A DNA stretch of 64,000 bases from Incurvaria masculella (GCA_946894095.1 OX335660.1:7073001-7137000), one strand, 5' to 3'. Positions 11,743 through 21,689 are shown, counted from the stretch's first letter. Numbers and translations: made by a program. Notes: a model not told the origin generated them from the sequence alone.

Positions 11743-12130
11743 TCACTCGAAGTGCAGTCCTGTCCGGTCTGCTGTGCACACCTACGCAAACAGTTCGTTC
11801 AGCAAAAACACCACTGACTGATCCCCATTGCTAATATGAAAGTTACGATTGTTTATTAGAATTTTCTAATGGCACCGTTTTGATATCGCGAAAGCAGAGT
11901 GGAGCGCAATGACGCGCTCACAACGCACGACACGAACAAAGCTCTGCCTCTAGGCGACTGGAGCGGGGCGAGCCGAACAGAGCCGACGACGCCGACCGAC
12001 AGTGGCGCTACGTACGCGGAGAGGGGAGCGCTAAAGTAACTAGCGGCACCTAGCGCCTGAGAGCCGCAACGGCACGTCGCGAGCGCATAAAAAAGTGCCG
12101 GTAAATATACCGGTGAGGCCCTTGAAAATG
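11743..12130 (-). promoter_or_regulatory. probable 5' UTR and promoter of dap
   Basis: CpG-rich DNA directly upstream of the dap ATG. On the minus strand 'gatcagtcagtggtg' (about 11810-11824) contains two overlapping TCAGT initiator matches, placing a possible start site about 75 bases before the ATG. Further up, 'tttcgcgat' (about 11885-11893) resembles an E2F site, which would suit a cell-cycle gene, and 'ccggtatatttaccgg' near 12100 is a small palindrome. These are motif readings only; no experiment is implied. Confidence 0.4.
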
Positions 12131-12966
12131 CTCCTAACTATTTTGAAATTGGATTTATGCTTTTATCTTGTAATTTTGGTTTTCCACGATGCTTCAACCA
12201 TATTTTAGAATAATGAAAATATTCATATTGATATCTGGCACTCTACTAGTCACGAGGTGGCGCTGGTGGTTTGTTTATGCGTGAGCCATCGACTAAACTA
12301 CATAACTCGTAATTTATAGCTTGGTAAAAATATTCCGTCACTGGATCCTAAACTTTATAATCAAAAGAGGTCAAATTTATTTTAGTTTATAAAAATACAT
12401 TATGAACTAGTACTATTATGAACAAAACATAATCCATGCATGGATATTTGGAATGTTGTGACTTGATATACAAAGTTATATTATACGCCAAGCTAGGATT
12501 GCTGAGCTGTTTCGCGACGTGTCTGCCGAGCACCGCGCGCGATACGGGCAAATATATAGGCATCCTCGTCGCACCTTTAGTTGTACCCTTCATAGAACAG
12601 AGAAAGAACTTACCATTAAAAATAACACACACCTAGCGGCCATTTTGGTTTGAAACAAACGGGGTTTTGCTCGGAAACGTAGTGCCAATATGATATTTTC
12701 GTGTTTGTTGCACCGATGTAGGATGTAATATCAATTTCAAGATTTTAGACTATGAGTTCAAAGTACGTAAAACGAGTAAAACGAGCTTAATTTGTGCTAA
12801 CAATATTGGAATGAAATGGTTTATGGGATTCTTATTTGTCAAAATTGGTGCAGAAAATATCGTGCGCGGGAGCCACTATGGCAGCCACCATAGTGACACA
12901 CGTTATAAATAAAACTTTTTTCATTACTGTCCAAAGATTTAAAGAGTAAAAAGATGAATTACTTAC
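12131..12966. other. intergenic or intron; unrecognised open frames
   Basis: Overlapping open frames at 12387-12636 on both strands show no known domain. On the minus strand a donor-like AATG|GTAAGTTC sits near 12611-12618. If the exon candidate at 12967-13081 is real, this stretch is its intron. Near 12872-12895, 'ccactatggcagccaccatagtg' is a short palindrome. Confidence 0.3.
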
Positions 12967-13081
12967 CGATAAGTAATTCGATAAAATGCACTAGATTGTT
13001 ACTCAATAATTCCGACTTCGGCTTTCTTCGTTCCGATACTAAATTCGAGATACGCAGGGAAGCGGTGGTGGCGCGAATCAT
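12967..13081 (-). CDS. candidate first coding exon, unknown protein
   Basis: From the ATG at 13081 (minus) the frame is open for 38 codons (MIRATTASLRISNLVSERRK, then a basic and Leu-rich stretch ending HFIELLI) and then meets a strong donor, ATCG|GTAAGTAA, with GT at 12966. An ATG-to-donor block beside a promoter-like cluster is what a first exon looks like. Against it, the nearest CCAAT box is only about 12 bases upstream of the ATG, which leaves little room for a start site. I do not recognise the peptide and could not find the next exon. Confidence 0.35.
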
Positions 13082-13089
13082 CTTCCGCT

Positions 13090-13215
13090 GCGATTGGCTA
13101 GAAATGGCGGCGAGCGTTCTTATTGGATGCTGGGTTTTAGGCGGGAAATTTCGGTTGGCTGAGCGTACGATGGCGCGAACTTTCAGGCGCGTTCAATGTG
13201 AAACGTTTTCAGTCT
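13090..13215 (+). promoter_or_regulatory. promoter-like cluster: two CCAAT boxes, E2F site, initiator
   Basis: Within 125 bp: ATTGG (reverse CCAAT, NF-Y type) at 13093-13097 and 13122-13126, spaced 29 bp apart; GGCGGGAAA (E2F consensus) at 13140-13148; and TTCAGTC, an arthropod initiator with A+1 at about 13211. This layout is known from promoters of S-phase genes. It could fire to the right, to the left, or both. To the right, a 37-codon open frame starts at the ATG at 13276 (MKVNVLWQDIKAFRK) and ends at a stop near 13389; I do not recognise it. Confidence 0.45.
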
Positions 13216-13454
13216 ACATTGTGAACAGTGTTTAGGTTTGTATTCGTTTTTGTAATTAAATTTATTGTAATTGAAATGAAGGTTAATGTACTGTGGCAAG
13301 ATATCAAAGCTTTTCGAAAACTGTATTTTCTGGGTGTTTTGAGATGGCACTTTTATGCCTTCCCTTTCAGAAGAATTTGCAAACTTTTTTAAGAGCTCAG
13401 AGCTCACCAATCAGTGTACGCGCATCATTCGCCAGTTTCCCCCGAACGGATAAT

Positions 13455-13499
13455 GTTGTGTGGTATTAGCCATCCATGTCAGGTCCCATAAAAAAAAAA
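13455..13499 (+). mobile_element. SINE-A 3'-tail fragment
   Basis: 'tggtattagccatccatgtc' followed by 'aggtcccataaaaaaaaaa' is the 3' end and A-tail of the SINE-A family, with everything upstream missing. Confidence 0.6.
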
Positions 13500-14175
13500 G
13501 AAAAATTTAAAAGGATTTTAAACACTTTTCTGTAATTGTATGCATTTAATGGATACGACATTACCTTATCTCTTTAATTTGAGTTGCAGCGACATTTACA
13601 TTTGAAGCTTTTTGAAAATGATCTGAAAAAGATTTCGGTCGTGACATTCGTCGGAAGTCGGAATTTTTGTAAATATCGGTTTTTATATAGTTTGCTCATA
13701 ATGTTTTTATCTTATCGAATTTCATAAATAGGTTCAAGCTGTATTAATAAAAATATATCTCTCCACTCCAGTCGACAATTCATAAACAGATGTATACGGA
13801 CATATAAGCATAGTTAACAGGTGAATATGGTTTAAAGTAAACAAGCATGCGGTATCCGTTATTCAACTCCCAGCCACAGTTTCCGAAGTGTTTTTTGCAA
13901 GATGGCAGCAGGATATCGTTCGGCTGAGATTATTAACAAAGAATTGGGGGCGAACACGTGTTGCTTAGCCGTGTAATGCGAACCTTATGTTGTGCGGTTG
14001 TGATAATATACCACACTATTGACCCAGTTTTGCACCCGGCGAACAGGGTCCCTGTCAGGTCCCTGTATATTGCAAGTTGGTTTCTCCCGATACACCTCGA
14101 TTACTCGCTTATATTGTCTATTCTCTTAATCTATTCCATTTTATATGTTCCTAATCGCGAGTTTGGCGAAACGGG
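13500..14175. other. intergenic, no gene seen
   Basis: AT-rich DNA without recognised repeats. 'ttgcaagatggcagc' near 13895 resembles a YY1/pho-type site, but nothing around it supports a gene. Confidence 0.35.
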
Positions 14176-14362
14176 AAAAACCGGCCGAGTGCGAGCCGGA
14201 CACGCACACGAAGGGTTCCGTACCATCGTAAAAGATTTAATACAAAAAATCGCGTTTTTTTGTATTACTGAGATACAGCCTTGTGACAGACGGACAGACG
14301 GACGGACGGACGGACGGACGGACGGACGTACGGACAGCGGGAGCTTAGTAATAGGGTTTCAG
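14176..14362 (-). mobile_element. GTTCCG element, copy 3, partly deleted
   Basis: Minus orientation: 'aaaaaccggccgagtgcgag' at the left, 'gaagggttccgtaccatcg', a (GGAC)n run near 14288-14330, then 'agcttagtaatagggtttc' and a broken right end. The middle is shortened compared with the copy at 15626. Confidence 0.65.
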
Positions 14363-14487
14363 GAGTAGGACTCCTGCTTCCTGCGCCTGTATTTCTCGCA
14401 CCCGACCCTGCTCCACGGAATTCCATGGATTTCTTCATGGGACAGCCGCTTCTGATTTGTGCAGAATTGATTGAATTACTTCACATT

Positions 14488-14592
14488 TTTAGGGTTCCGT
14501 ACCCAAAGGGTGCCATAGGAGCTGTCCGTCCGTCCATCTGTCAACAATATAAACAAATAACAATCAAAGGGGGCCACCATACAAGAAACGTG
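14488..14592 (+). mobile_element. GTTCCG element, copy 4, deleted
   Basis: Starts 'ttttagggttccgtacccaa', has a shortened 'gtccgtccgtcc' section, and stops after 'ggccaccatacaagaaacg', without the terminal palindrome. It is the facing partner of copy 3, which lies 120 bp to the left. Confidence 0.6.
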
Positions 14593-14741
14593 TTATCCTT
14601 GCGTCAAATCTTGTTTATTGTTTATTCATCATCCACAGACAGCACACTGCACTTGGATTTGTCATATTTTATCATTAGCCAGTTCAGCATTCAAGGCGAA
14701 GAAGAACTGGCAAGAAACTTCTCTGAATTTTTTTCAATGTC

Positions 14742-14921
14742 GACTAAGGCTGAGATAAATAGTCGTAACAGAAACTAAGACTAACCAAAAGTAGTACTTT
14801 GTGACGTCAATTTGTATCACTTTGAGATTCCGTCCATACAAAATGTGTCAAAGTGACGTCACAAAGTACTACTTTTCGTTAGTCTTAGTTTCTGTTACGA
14901 CTATTTATTTCAGCCTTAGTC
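14742..14921. mobile_element. CRE-rich foldback element, single unit
   Basis: A 180-bp near-perfect palindrome. The outer arms are GACTAAGGCTGAGATAAATA and its reverse complement; the inner arms contain 'agactaaccaaaagtagtac' and the mirror of it. Each arm carries a TGACGTCA-type core ('gtgacgtcaa' and 'gtgacgtcac'), which is the CREB/ATF recognition sequence. Three further units lie at 46426-46884. Confidence 0.75.
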
Positions 14922-15625
14922 TAAGTTTACAAATTTGTTTGCCACTGCTTAAAAAATATAATGGTATGGAACCCTTTGAGTGCTAACTTGGCCGGTTTTT
15001 TTTATATAAATGGTGCACACACCCACAGTAATGATATTAGCCCTGAGTCTGAGTTGAATAAGTTCATTTCGTCCAGAATGCGAGCTGTTCCATGGTTCGG
15101 AATACTTGTTAAACTGTAGGTCTTGTCTTGTAGAACTACGGTTGGCATGCAAAAAAGCTCAAAGCGGCAATGAAGAATTATCCGTATTTTTCATCCAGTT
15201 CAATGTAGGCGTCCCCATAAAATGAAATCCTGGCACGGCACCTAATTCCTTAATAATAAATAATATCACGACGGTGGGTGTGGTCGCCAGCAATCAATGT
15301 TTGGATAAAAAAAAACCGCTTATCCAAACGTTGAGCAGTGAACAAGTATTTCAGCACAAAATATCTTAACCGCTAAGTATTAAGGAATGTTTTAACGAAT
15401 TCGTGTGCCTGCTAACTTCTTACCAAGTTCTCACGGGAATTTCATTTCCAACATTAACCTTTTTATGAAACAAGTCGTGATACACACAATTATTGCGATG
15501 CTATCTGAATTCCCTTCGCAGTGTCTCAGTCTTCGAAACTGTGCAAGCACGTACACAGAATACCTCGCTGTTTCGGGATAGGTAGGAGAAACTTCGGGAA
15601 TACAATGTACTCAATATTAGAAGAA

Positions 15626-15928
15626 AAACCGGCCAAGTGCGAGTCAGACTCGCACACGAAGGGTTCCGTACTATCGTACAGTATAAAAAAAATCTCATTT
15701 TTTATATGGGGCCCCCCTTTAATCTTTATAATTTTGTAATTTTACCTATTTGTTGTTATAGCGCCAAAATAAATAAACACTATGTGAAAATTTCAGCTGC
15801 CTACCTTTTACGGTTTGTGAGATACAGCCCTGTGACAGACGGACGGACGGACGGACGGACGGAAGGACGGACAGCGGAGGCTTAATAATAGGGTTCCATT
15901 TTCACCCTTTGGGTACGGAACCCTAAAA
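15626..15928 (-). mobile_element. GTTCCG element, copy 5, full length
   Basis: Complete unit of about 300 bp: 'aaaaaccggccaagtgcgag', 'cgcacacgaagggttccgta', 'ttatagcgccaaaataaata', a GGAC run, 'gcggaggcttaataataggg', and the closing hairpin 'accctttgggtacggaaccc'. It is followed head-to-head by the deleted copy 6. Confidence 0.75.
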
Positions 15929-16050
15929 AAGGAAAAATATCCAAACGGTGTCAACGGGACACTATTAGTAAGCCTCCGCTGTCCGTATGTCTGTCAGCGA
16001 TGGATAGTGAACCCTTCGCATGCGAATCCGACTCGCAGTTGGCCGGTTTT
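15929..16050 (+). mobile_element. GTTCCG element, copy 6, internally deleted
   Basis: Plus orientation, from 'aacggtgtcaacgggacact' through 'aagcctccgctgtccgtatg' to 'gcgaatccgactcgcagttg' plus 'gccggtttt'. The central part is missing. With copy 5 it forms a large imperfect inverted repeat. Confidence 0.6.
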
Positions 16051-16439
16051 ATAATTAGGTTTAACCTCGATTAGGTCGAACATTATTATGAAAGTATAAA
16101 TATACTGAAAATCTATTTTGACGGGCGATGCCGCTCCAAAATAGAGCTCCTGGCCCAAGGGGCCCTGACGCCTTGGGGGCCGGATATTCGGTAGGAGGGA
16201 ACCAGAAATGGCACCCGAATTTTAATGTTTGATTATGTTTATAAATGATCGTGATTATTGTTTATTCAAAGCCCGGAACCACTCAAATTATGAGTTTATA
16301 GAAGTTTAATAAACCAATTAGATAATTCGGATCTGCATGGGTGTGCTTAAAACTTTGAATTTCTATTCCTATTTTACGCGATATTAATTAACTTGCGATT
16401 TTGTATTTATGTATGTTAGTTTGTATGTTTTAATGCATT

Positions 16440-16847
16440 GTTTTTTTTTATGCGACCTGACATGGTTGGCTTATACCACACAACTACCGTTATGGTATTA
16501 GCCCAATACACCACATTCCCGAAGGAATTAGGTGCCATGCCAGGACCTTCCCTTTATGAGCACGGCTACATTGAACTGGATGGAAAACACGGACAATTTT
16601 TCATTGCCGCTTCGACCATCTTTTCATCCAATGCGATGGTACCAACCCGGGCGGGCTTAAACCCTACCACCTAGTAGGGGAAGGGAACCTACAGTTTTAC
16701 ATGGGTTCCGAACCATGGAGCAGCTCGCATTCGTGACGAAATGCACGTATCAAACTCGGAAAGAGAAAGACAGTGGTGCAAGTCGAAATTGAACCCAGGC
16801 CTCTGGTACGCTAGTCCAGTCCCCGCGCCACTAGGCTACGAGCCGCC
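16440..16847 (-). mobile_element. SINE-A (tRNA-derived), full length
   Basis: Minus orientation. The left edge is a T-run followed by 'atgcgacctgacatgg', the reversed A-tail end. The right edge is the reversed head with the B box 'gaacccaggcc...' and A box '...ccactaggcta'. The body carries 'ggtgccatgccaggacct' and 'accaacccgggcgggctt', shared by all copies. It is about 410 bp. The frame that stays open across it does not encode a protein of its own. Confidence 0.8.
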
Positions 16848-17569
16848 CGAATTAACCTCGGCATCCAAAAAAGACACTTATAATTTTAATAATCACTTTT
16901 CCGATTTAGTAGTCAGTTTCTATCTTACATCAGTCAATCATGTCAGTCTGTGATCAGTTGCACATGGGATTTTAAAAAAATTAATCTTGAGTAAAACTAA
17001 GGGGATAAGTGAGTTATCTATTCAATGAAATGCAGACTCATTTAATCAGGTGCTATCAGGCCCTAAAGGCAATTAATTGCTGGGCAACTTTTGCCAAAGA
17101 TAGTGGTGCAATAGATGGAGCAAGGTAGAACCCAATACATTTTCGGCAATTATCACAGCGCTCCGTTCTTATCGTGTCGCCGGTGAGTTATTAGTCGAAT
17201 TGCCACGTATTCGTGCACTTGCTCCATGAATAGTTCCATACTTGTCCATAAACCACATTGCCGGAGATTGCTGGATATTTTCGTGACGACAAAATCAACA
17301 GAGATCGCTGCAAGTAGAGCACCTTTAGTTGCCCGTGTACTAGGATACCCTAGAATAATAAATTTCGATTAGTTCAGCCGGAGAGGTCACAGCGTGCTGG
17401 AGCGATCGCATCCGACACCGATCCGACCGCACGTGTCGGCTGGGCTAGGCCGGGCCGCCCGCCAGCGTCGGAAACCCGACCTCCGGCGGGGCGCGGCAAA
17501 AACGGGCCGCGGATTGACGCAGGACTCGACGCGTCACCTGGCGGTCGACGTCCGCAGCGCGCAGGCTCC
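16848..17569. other. intergenic; CpG island 17370-17570
   Basis: The first 500 bases hold nothing recognisable. From about 17370 to 17570 GC and CpG content rise sharply ('gggccgcccgccagcgtcgg'), and the block runs directly into the exon candidate at 17570, consistent with a promoter or 5' UTR. Confidence 0.45.
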
Positions 17570-17616
17570 ATGAGGCGAAATGAAGCATCGAAGACTTTTG
17601 TTAATGAATTTTACCA
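17570..17616 (+). CDS. candidate first coding exon after a CpG island
   Basis: ATG at 17570 opens 15 codons (MRRNEASKTFVNEFY plus two bases) and ends at a consensus donor, CCA|GTGAGT at 17617-17622. The CpG island upstream supports a promoter, and a transposon-rich stretch begins just after the donor, as expected of an intron. The peptide is too short to identify, and no matching downstream exon was recognised. Confidence 0.35.
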
Positions 17617-17652
17617 GTGAGTTTATAATACTGAACTTTGGGCCTGTCATTC

Positions 17653-17801
17653 GGCAGGCCTATTCCTGGTATTTCGTAATCAGGAATCTTGTGCCTAGAA
17701 AACCCGTTTTATAGCGGTTTTCAAAACGATTTTCTTGACGAAGATTCCGGAGCTTAGTATTTCAACTGAAAAAACGGAAGAATTCCAGGAATAGCCCTGT
17801 T
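17653..17801. mobile_element. foldback element, TATTCCTGG family, copy 1
   Basis: Left arm 'ggcaggcctattcctgg' mirrors right arm 'ccaggaatagccctgttg'. The interior has 'aatcaggaatcttg' and 'tagcggttttcaaaacg'. The same arms and interior flank the TTAA element at 24401-25186, showing this is a repeat family. Confidence 0.6.
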
Positions 17802-17904
17802 GATGTGTAGATTTAAAGTGAGAAGTCAGTCAGGTTTATGAGCCGTGTGGGTTCATGCAATTGTTCCCATGCATGTGGTAAGAGCCTCTAACTAAGGGAT
17901 TCGT

Positions 17905-18140
17905 CTTCGACCATCTTCTCATTCGATGCGATGGTACCAACCCGGGCGGGCTTAAACCCTACCACCTAGTACGGGAAGGGGACCTACAGTTTTACATGGA
18001 TTCCGAACCATGGAGCAGCTCGTATTCGTGACGAAATGCACTTATCGAATTCAGAAGGAGAAAGAAAGTGGTGGAAAGGATTTGAACCCATCCCTCTGGT
18101 ACGCTAGGCAAGTCCCCGTGCCACTGGCTAAGAGCCGCTC
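17905..18140 (-). mobile_element. SINE-A, 3'-truncated
   Basis: Minus orientation, from 'cttcgaccatcttctc' through the common body to the reversed tRNA head ('gaacccatccctctggtacg', 'ccactggctaagagccgc'). The reversed tail is absent. Confidence 0.7.
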
Positions 18141-18157
18141 AAAAGGAATAATAAAGG

Positions 18158-18257
18158 GGAAAGTCCTGACATGGCACCTAATTCCTTCGGGAATGTGGTG
18201 TATTGGGCTAATATCATAACGGCAGTTGTGTTGTATTAGGTATCCATGTCAGGTTGC
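18158..18257 (+). mobile_element. SINE-A 3' fragment with A-tail
   Basis: Plus orientation, from 'gacatggcacctaattcctt' to 'atgtcaggttgcataaaaaa'. It is inverted relative to the preceding copy, and its A-tail abuts GTTCCG copy 7 directly. Confidence 0.65.
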
Positions 18258-18538
18258 ATAAAAAAAACCAGCCAAGTGCGAGTCGGACTCGCACACGAAG
18301 GGTTCCGTACCATCGTAAAAGATTTAACAAAAAAACCACGTTTTTTGCATGGGACGCCCCCCTTTAATTTTTTTTTATGTTGTTATAGCGGCAAAATAAA
18401 TACATACTCTGTGTAAATTTCAGCGGCCTACCTATTACGGTTCATGAGATGCAGCCCTGTGACAGACGGACGGACGGACGGACAGCGGAGGCTTAGTAAT
18501 AGGGTTCCATTGGCACCCTTTGTGTGCGGAACCCTAAA
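18258..18538 (-). mobile_element. GTTCCG element, copy 7
   Basis: Complete unit starting right at the A-tail of a SINE-A fragment: 'ccagccaagtgcgagtcgg', 'cgaagggttccgtaccatcg', (GGAC)n near 18466-18483, and the closing 'tgcggaaccctaaaaa'. Beyond it, 18541-18600 resembles a reversed SINE-A head, so the element appears to sit between pieces of SINE. Confidence 0.7.
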
Positions 18539-18600
18539 AAGATCTCCCGTATGCAAGACAAGTCCTCGCGGCACTAGGTGACGGGCCGCACAAAACTCAC

Positions 18601-19290
18601 CAAACTTTCTCATGTAACGCGCCACCGCACACCTGGCACGACCCCTGTAACTTTCAGCTATATTTAGACGCGCCCCGGCCGACGCGGCGGAAGGAACACG
18701 GTGGGAGTGGGGCGTGGGGGCGCGGAGTCGACACGTGGGGCGTGGGAGAGGATGCGCATCTGATGGGGTTTCAGGATTTCACTCGACGTTAACAGGAAAC
18801 GGGGCGATCGGATATTTATATTTTCCGTGGCGGCTTTAACGCATGGACGCAGAATGATGTTGGTTTTTTATGTGCAGAGCGGCATATGGCGTACGCGAGG
18901 ACCTTAAAAAGGTCCCCGACGATGCCCATGGGCTTTCGAACTTTCACAAGGGCTGCGAAAACCATGCCACCATGTTGAAAGGAACGCAAGTTGTACTTTG
19001 GGTAAATATCTCGGCAGGTACAGCGTCCACAGCTTGCTACAGGCCCTATAAAGTATGCCTTAGTGAGTATAAAGGATCTGTAGGATCTAATTCGAGGAAT
19101 ATCAACAGGTGCCATCCCTGCCTGGGAACCTGGAACACACGATGTGGTACAACCGAAAAAAGACCCTTCAAAGTTGGTGAGTCTCTAAATTCTGGTATAC
19201 CTCTGGGTCATCGACGAGACGCACGGCACGGTGCTATATAGAGTCCAAGAAGGGTCTCACAGAAAACACTTGAGAGTTTGAATATAAGAT
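18601..19290. other. unassigned; old repeat-like stretch 18880-19120
   Basis: Contains a stretch around 'gctgcgaaaaccatgccacc' and 'gttgtactttgggtaaatatc' that resembles 26290-26420, suggesting a shared old repeat. Open frames on both strands over 18816-19241 are not recognisable as a protein family. Confidence 0.4.
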
Positions 19291-19305
19291 TCGAAGATTA
19301 AAAGA

Positions 19306-19346
19306 GTTTATTTGTGATTTTACGTTTCGTAAAATCACAAATAAAC
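19306..19346. repeat. perfect 19-bp inverted repeat, 3-bp loop
   Basis: GTTTATTTGTGATTTTACG, loop TTT, then its exact reverse complement. It would form a stable hairpin. It could be a very short transposon remnant. No second copy was seen here. Confidence 0.75.
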
Positions 19347-19474
19347 ACGTCAAAGTGTTTGTGCAAAGGTTAACATAGAATTTTACAAATTATTAAAAAA
19401 TATTTCACTAAGTCTAAGTTTGCCTAAATAACTTAGGCATTACATTTTGTAACATTGTAAACAAATATTACCAA

Positions 19475-19575
19475 TGAGTTTTATTTTTATTTTATTTATT
19501 TATTTATGGAGAAAAAACAGAAATAGACCAAATGACAGTAAAAAAGAAATGTAACAAATTTAACAATAGCCTATA
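19475..19575 (-). mobile_element. LINE 3'-end fragment
   Basis: A TTTATTTATTTATTTATGG run followed by 'agaaaaaacagaaatagacc' fits the 3' end of a 5'-truncated CR1/Jockey-like LINE in minus orientation, similar in style to 4017 and 60880. Assignment is by pattern only. Confidence 0.35.
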
Positions 19576-19671
19576 TCCTAAATATTTCTCACTAAAACAC
19601 AGGTAACAGATTATATAGTTTAGATTTAATAAAATCATTGAAATAATTAAATTTTACGTTACAATGCCTGA

Positions 19672-19972
19672 AACACTACATTCCCAAAGGAATTAGGTGC
19701 CACACCAGGACCTTTAATTATTATAATCATAGCGACATTGGATTGGATGGAAAACACGGTCAATTTTCGGGGTTTCAAGATTCGACCGCTAGTAAGCAGG
19801 TTAGGGACATGGTTTTATATGGGTTCCGAACCATGGAATTGGGAATCGTTTTACTTGGGTTTTAATATCTGATAAGAAAGAATAGGTAACCTAGGATTCG
19901 AACACGCAGCCTCCGACACAAGAAGCCACCACACTCGTTAACTAGTGGTTAACTAGTTGTTGGACTACGGGC
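19672..19972 (-). mobile_element. SINE-A related copy, diverged
   Basis: Minus orientation: 'cattcccaaaggaattagg', 'gattggatggaaaacacgg', 'gggttccgaaccatgga', then a tRNA-like reversed head containing 'ggattcgaacacgc' (B box). It has several deletions relative to the full copy at 16440. Confidence 0.55.
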
Positions 19973-20049
19973 CTAAATGAAAAATTACTGATTAATTGAT
20001 TGATTACTTCGGTAATGCGATACCGTGAATATATCAAAAGTAGCTGTAT

Positions 20050-20160
20050 ATTGTACAGCTCGTGGTGTAGGGGCTAGAAGATCTGCTCTTCATTCAAGAG
20101 GTTATGTGAACCCATAGCCTCTCGAATGAAAGGTAGGTCCTCCTCCGGTCTTCGCCCCGG
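20050..20160 (+). mobile_element. tRNA-like SINE head fragment
   Basis: 'gctcgtggtgtaggggctag' resembles a tRNA A box region and recurs in reverse at the end of the SINE at 25371-25690 ('agcccctacaccacgagct'). No complete tRNA fold was made out, so it is treated as a SINE head and not a tRNA gene. Confidence 0.4.
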
Positions 20161-20269
20161 TCATGCACCACTTAAGAACGGCCCGTAAGCTATGCTCCCC
20201 ATACAAACGTAGTTTACTAATCATTTGAAAACCGCTATTCCAATTGAATTTATCTAATAAATATTATAA

Positions 20270-21386
20270 AGGGGAAAGTTTGTAATAATGGATGGATGGA
20301 TGGATGGATGGATGGATGTTTGTTACTCTTTCACGTAAAAACTACTGAATGGATTCTAATGAAACTTTACAATAATATAGCTTATACATCAGAATAACAC
20401 ATAGGCTACAATTTATGTGCCCATGGGCTTTAGAACTTTCACGGGGCTGCGAAAACGATGCCGGTAGCGATACTTCACACTAGGGGGAGAGGAGCCGGGG
20501 GCGGTGGCGGGGAGCGGCGGCGGGGGGAGGGCAGACGTCGTGACTGTTTGGTGTCCGTTTGGCGAATTTTCAAGGCACTAGCGATTTGTAAAACTTAGTA
20601 CATGTACATTTAACTACCCGGGAATTAGGATTGGCTAAATAGAATTCAGTTCCGCTTACGCTAAGATGGGGCTGTCATACAAACTGCAATGCTATGCACG
20701 GCTCGGCTTTGCGGCGGCAGCGCTTACTTTTACTGAAGTACGGCTTGGTATTTCCTGCAACTTTAGGACTACTTGGCATCACGCTAAATCGCCGGAGGAG
20801 CGACCAACAGAATAAAATCCTTGAGAACCAATTACTCGATTTAGATGTGCATTGTATCTACGTCTAGCCTGATTCTACTAAAAACTTATAGATTACATAA
20901 TATAACGCTTCATTACCAGAAGGGTAAGTAGTGAGTCTTAAAGTCTTATAACATGCGAACCACTTACCTGATTTATATGCGTATTTTATCAATGTATAGC
21001 ATATCTGGGAGCAGTCAGGTTCGAGATGGGTTACTGTTTTCGATGTTGAGGCTGGCTGTGGGTTGGAGTCCACGCAAAACTTACCTACGTTACACGTTAC
21101 TTACTAGGTAAACAATGTAGCAGTGAAAGTGCAGAAAGGTTCTCGCGGCAAATGTTTTTTTTAAAAATAGCCACCAAATGTCAACGAAGCTCTAAATGGG
21201 AATTATTGGATGTTTCTCATTAAATCATGCTATTTCGGCTCGAACGATCTTGATTAAATTTGGTACATGGATACATTGTCCTGGACCAGTTTGACCCTAT
21301 TTTGGACCAGTCATGTGGGCTACTTTTTATCCATGAGATAATTTAGCCGACACTAACCCGAGCGGAGCCGGGTACCGCAGCTAGTA
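20270..21386 (+). repeat. dispersed repeat R1, copy 1
   Basis: From 'aaggggaaagtttgtaataa' and a (GGAT)7 run at 20291-20318, through 'gcccatgggctttagaactt', a G-rich stretch at 20469-20540, and on to 'cccgagcggagccgggtacc'. It matches the reverse complement of 54073-54955 almost throughout. The right end (ccgagcggagccggg...gctag) is a terminal sequence common in lepidopteran retroposons of RTE type. A block near 21000-21065 resembles the 5S-derived head of SINE-B. No transposase or reverse transcriptase is encoded. Confidence 0.75.
20599..20844. mobile_element. 246-bp insertion unique to R1 copy 1
   Basis: R1 copy 2 reads straight through 'gtaaaacttagatgtgc' (reverse strand), while copy 1 has 246 extra bases between TTAG at 20595-20598 and TTAG at 20841-20844. 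The TTAG on both sides could be a target duplication. The insert is GC-richer than its surroundings and non-coding. A precise loss from copy 2 would explain the data equally well. Confidence 0.5.
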
Positions 21387-21689
21387 TTTAATATTTAATA
21401 TCAGGTAACAAATATCTGTGTCTGCATGCTTTTGTTTTCTTGAAAAATCCAAACCGAATGAAATGAAAGCAAAAAGAAAATCTTCATACGAATTTTGTTT
21501 TCTCTGTGGTTTGACCCAGAATACATTTACCGAAAAAACAAAGGCATGCAGACACAGATGTTTGTACCTTAATATTAGATACCAAATATCAAGTATGTTG
21601 GAATAGTGGTTTTCAAAATATTAGTAAACTACGTTTGTATGGGAGGCGAAATTTTCTGATGCTTACGGGCCGACCTTTATTTCTATTTC
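21387..21689. other. intergenic; inverted repeat pair
   Basis: 'gtgtctgcatgcttttgttt' at about 21418 and its near reverse complement 'aaggcatgcagacacagatg' at about 21541 flank a 100-bp AT-rich centre, so 21400-21600 is another weak foldback. No protein family is recognised. Confidence 0.4.

Noticed and set aside
11229..11821. Plus-strand and second minus-strand frames over the dap exon
   Set aside because: Shadows of the GC-rich dap exon; they lack the CDK-inhibitor motif and a plausible splice context.
14285..14335. GGAC/GTCC direct repeats as a CRISPR-like array
   Set aside because: It is a 4-bp microsatellite inside a eukaryotic repeat, without spacers.
16438..16674. Frame with MPGPSLYEHGYIELDGKHGQ, seen at several loci
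   Set aside because: Repeated because the SINE body is repeated; it is read from the strand opposite to the SINE promoter and broken in most copies.
20864..21073. 69-codon frame found in both R1 copies
   Set aside because: Conserved only because the repeat is conserved; it includes a 5S-like SINE head and no domain.
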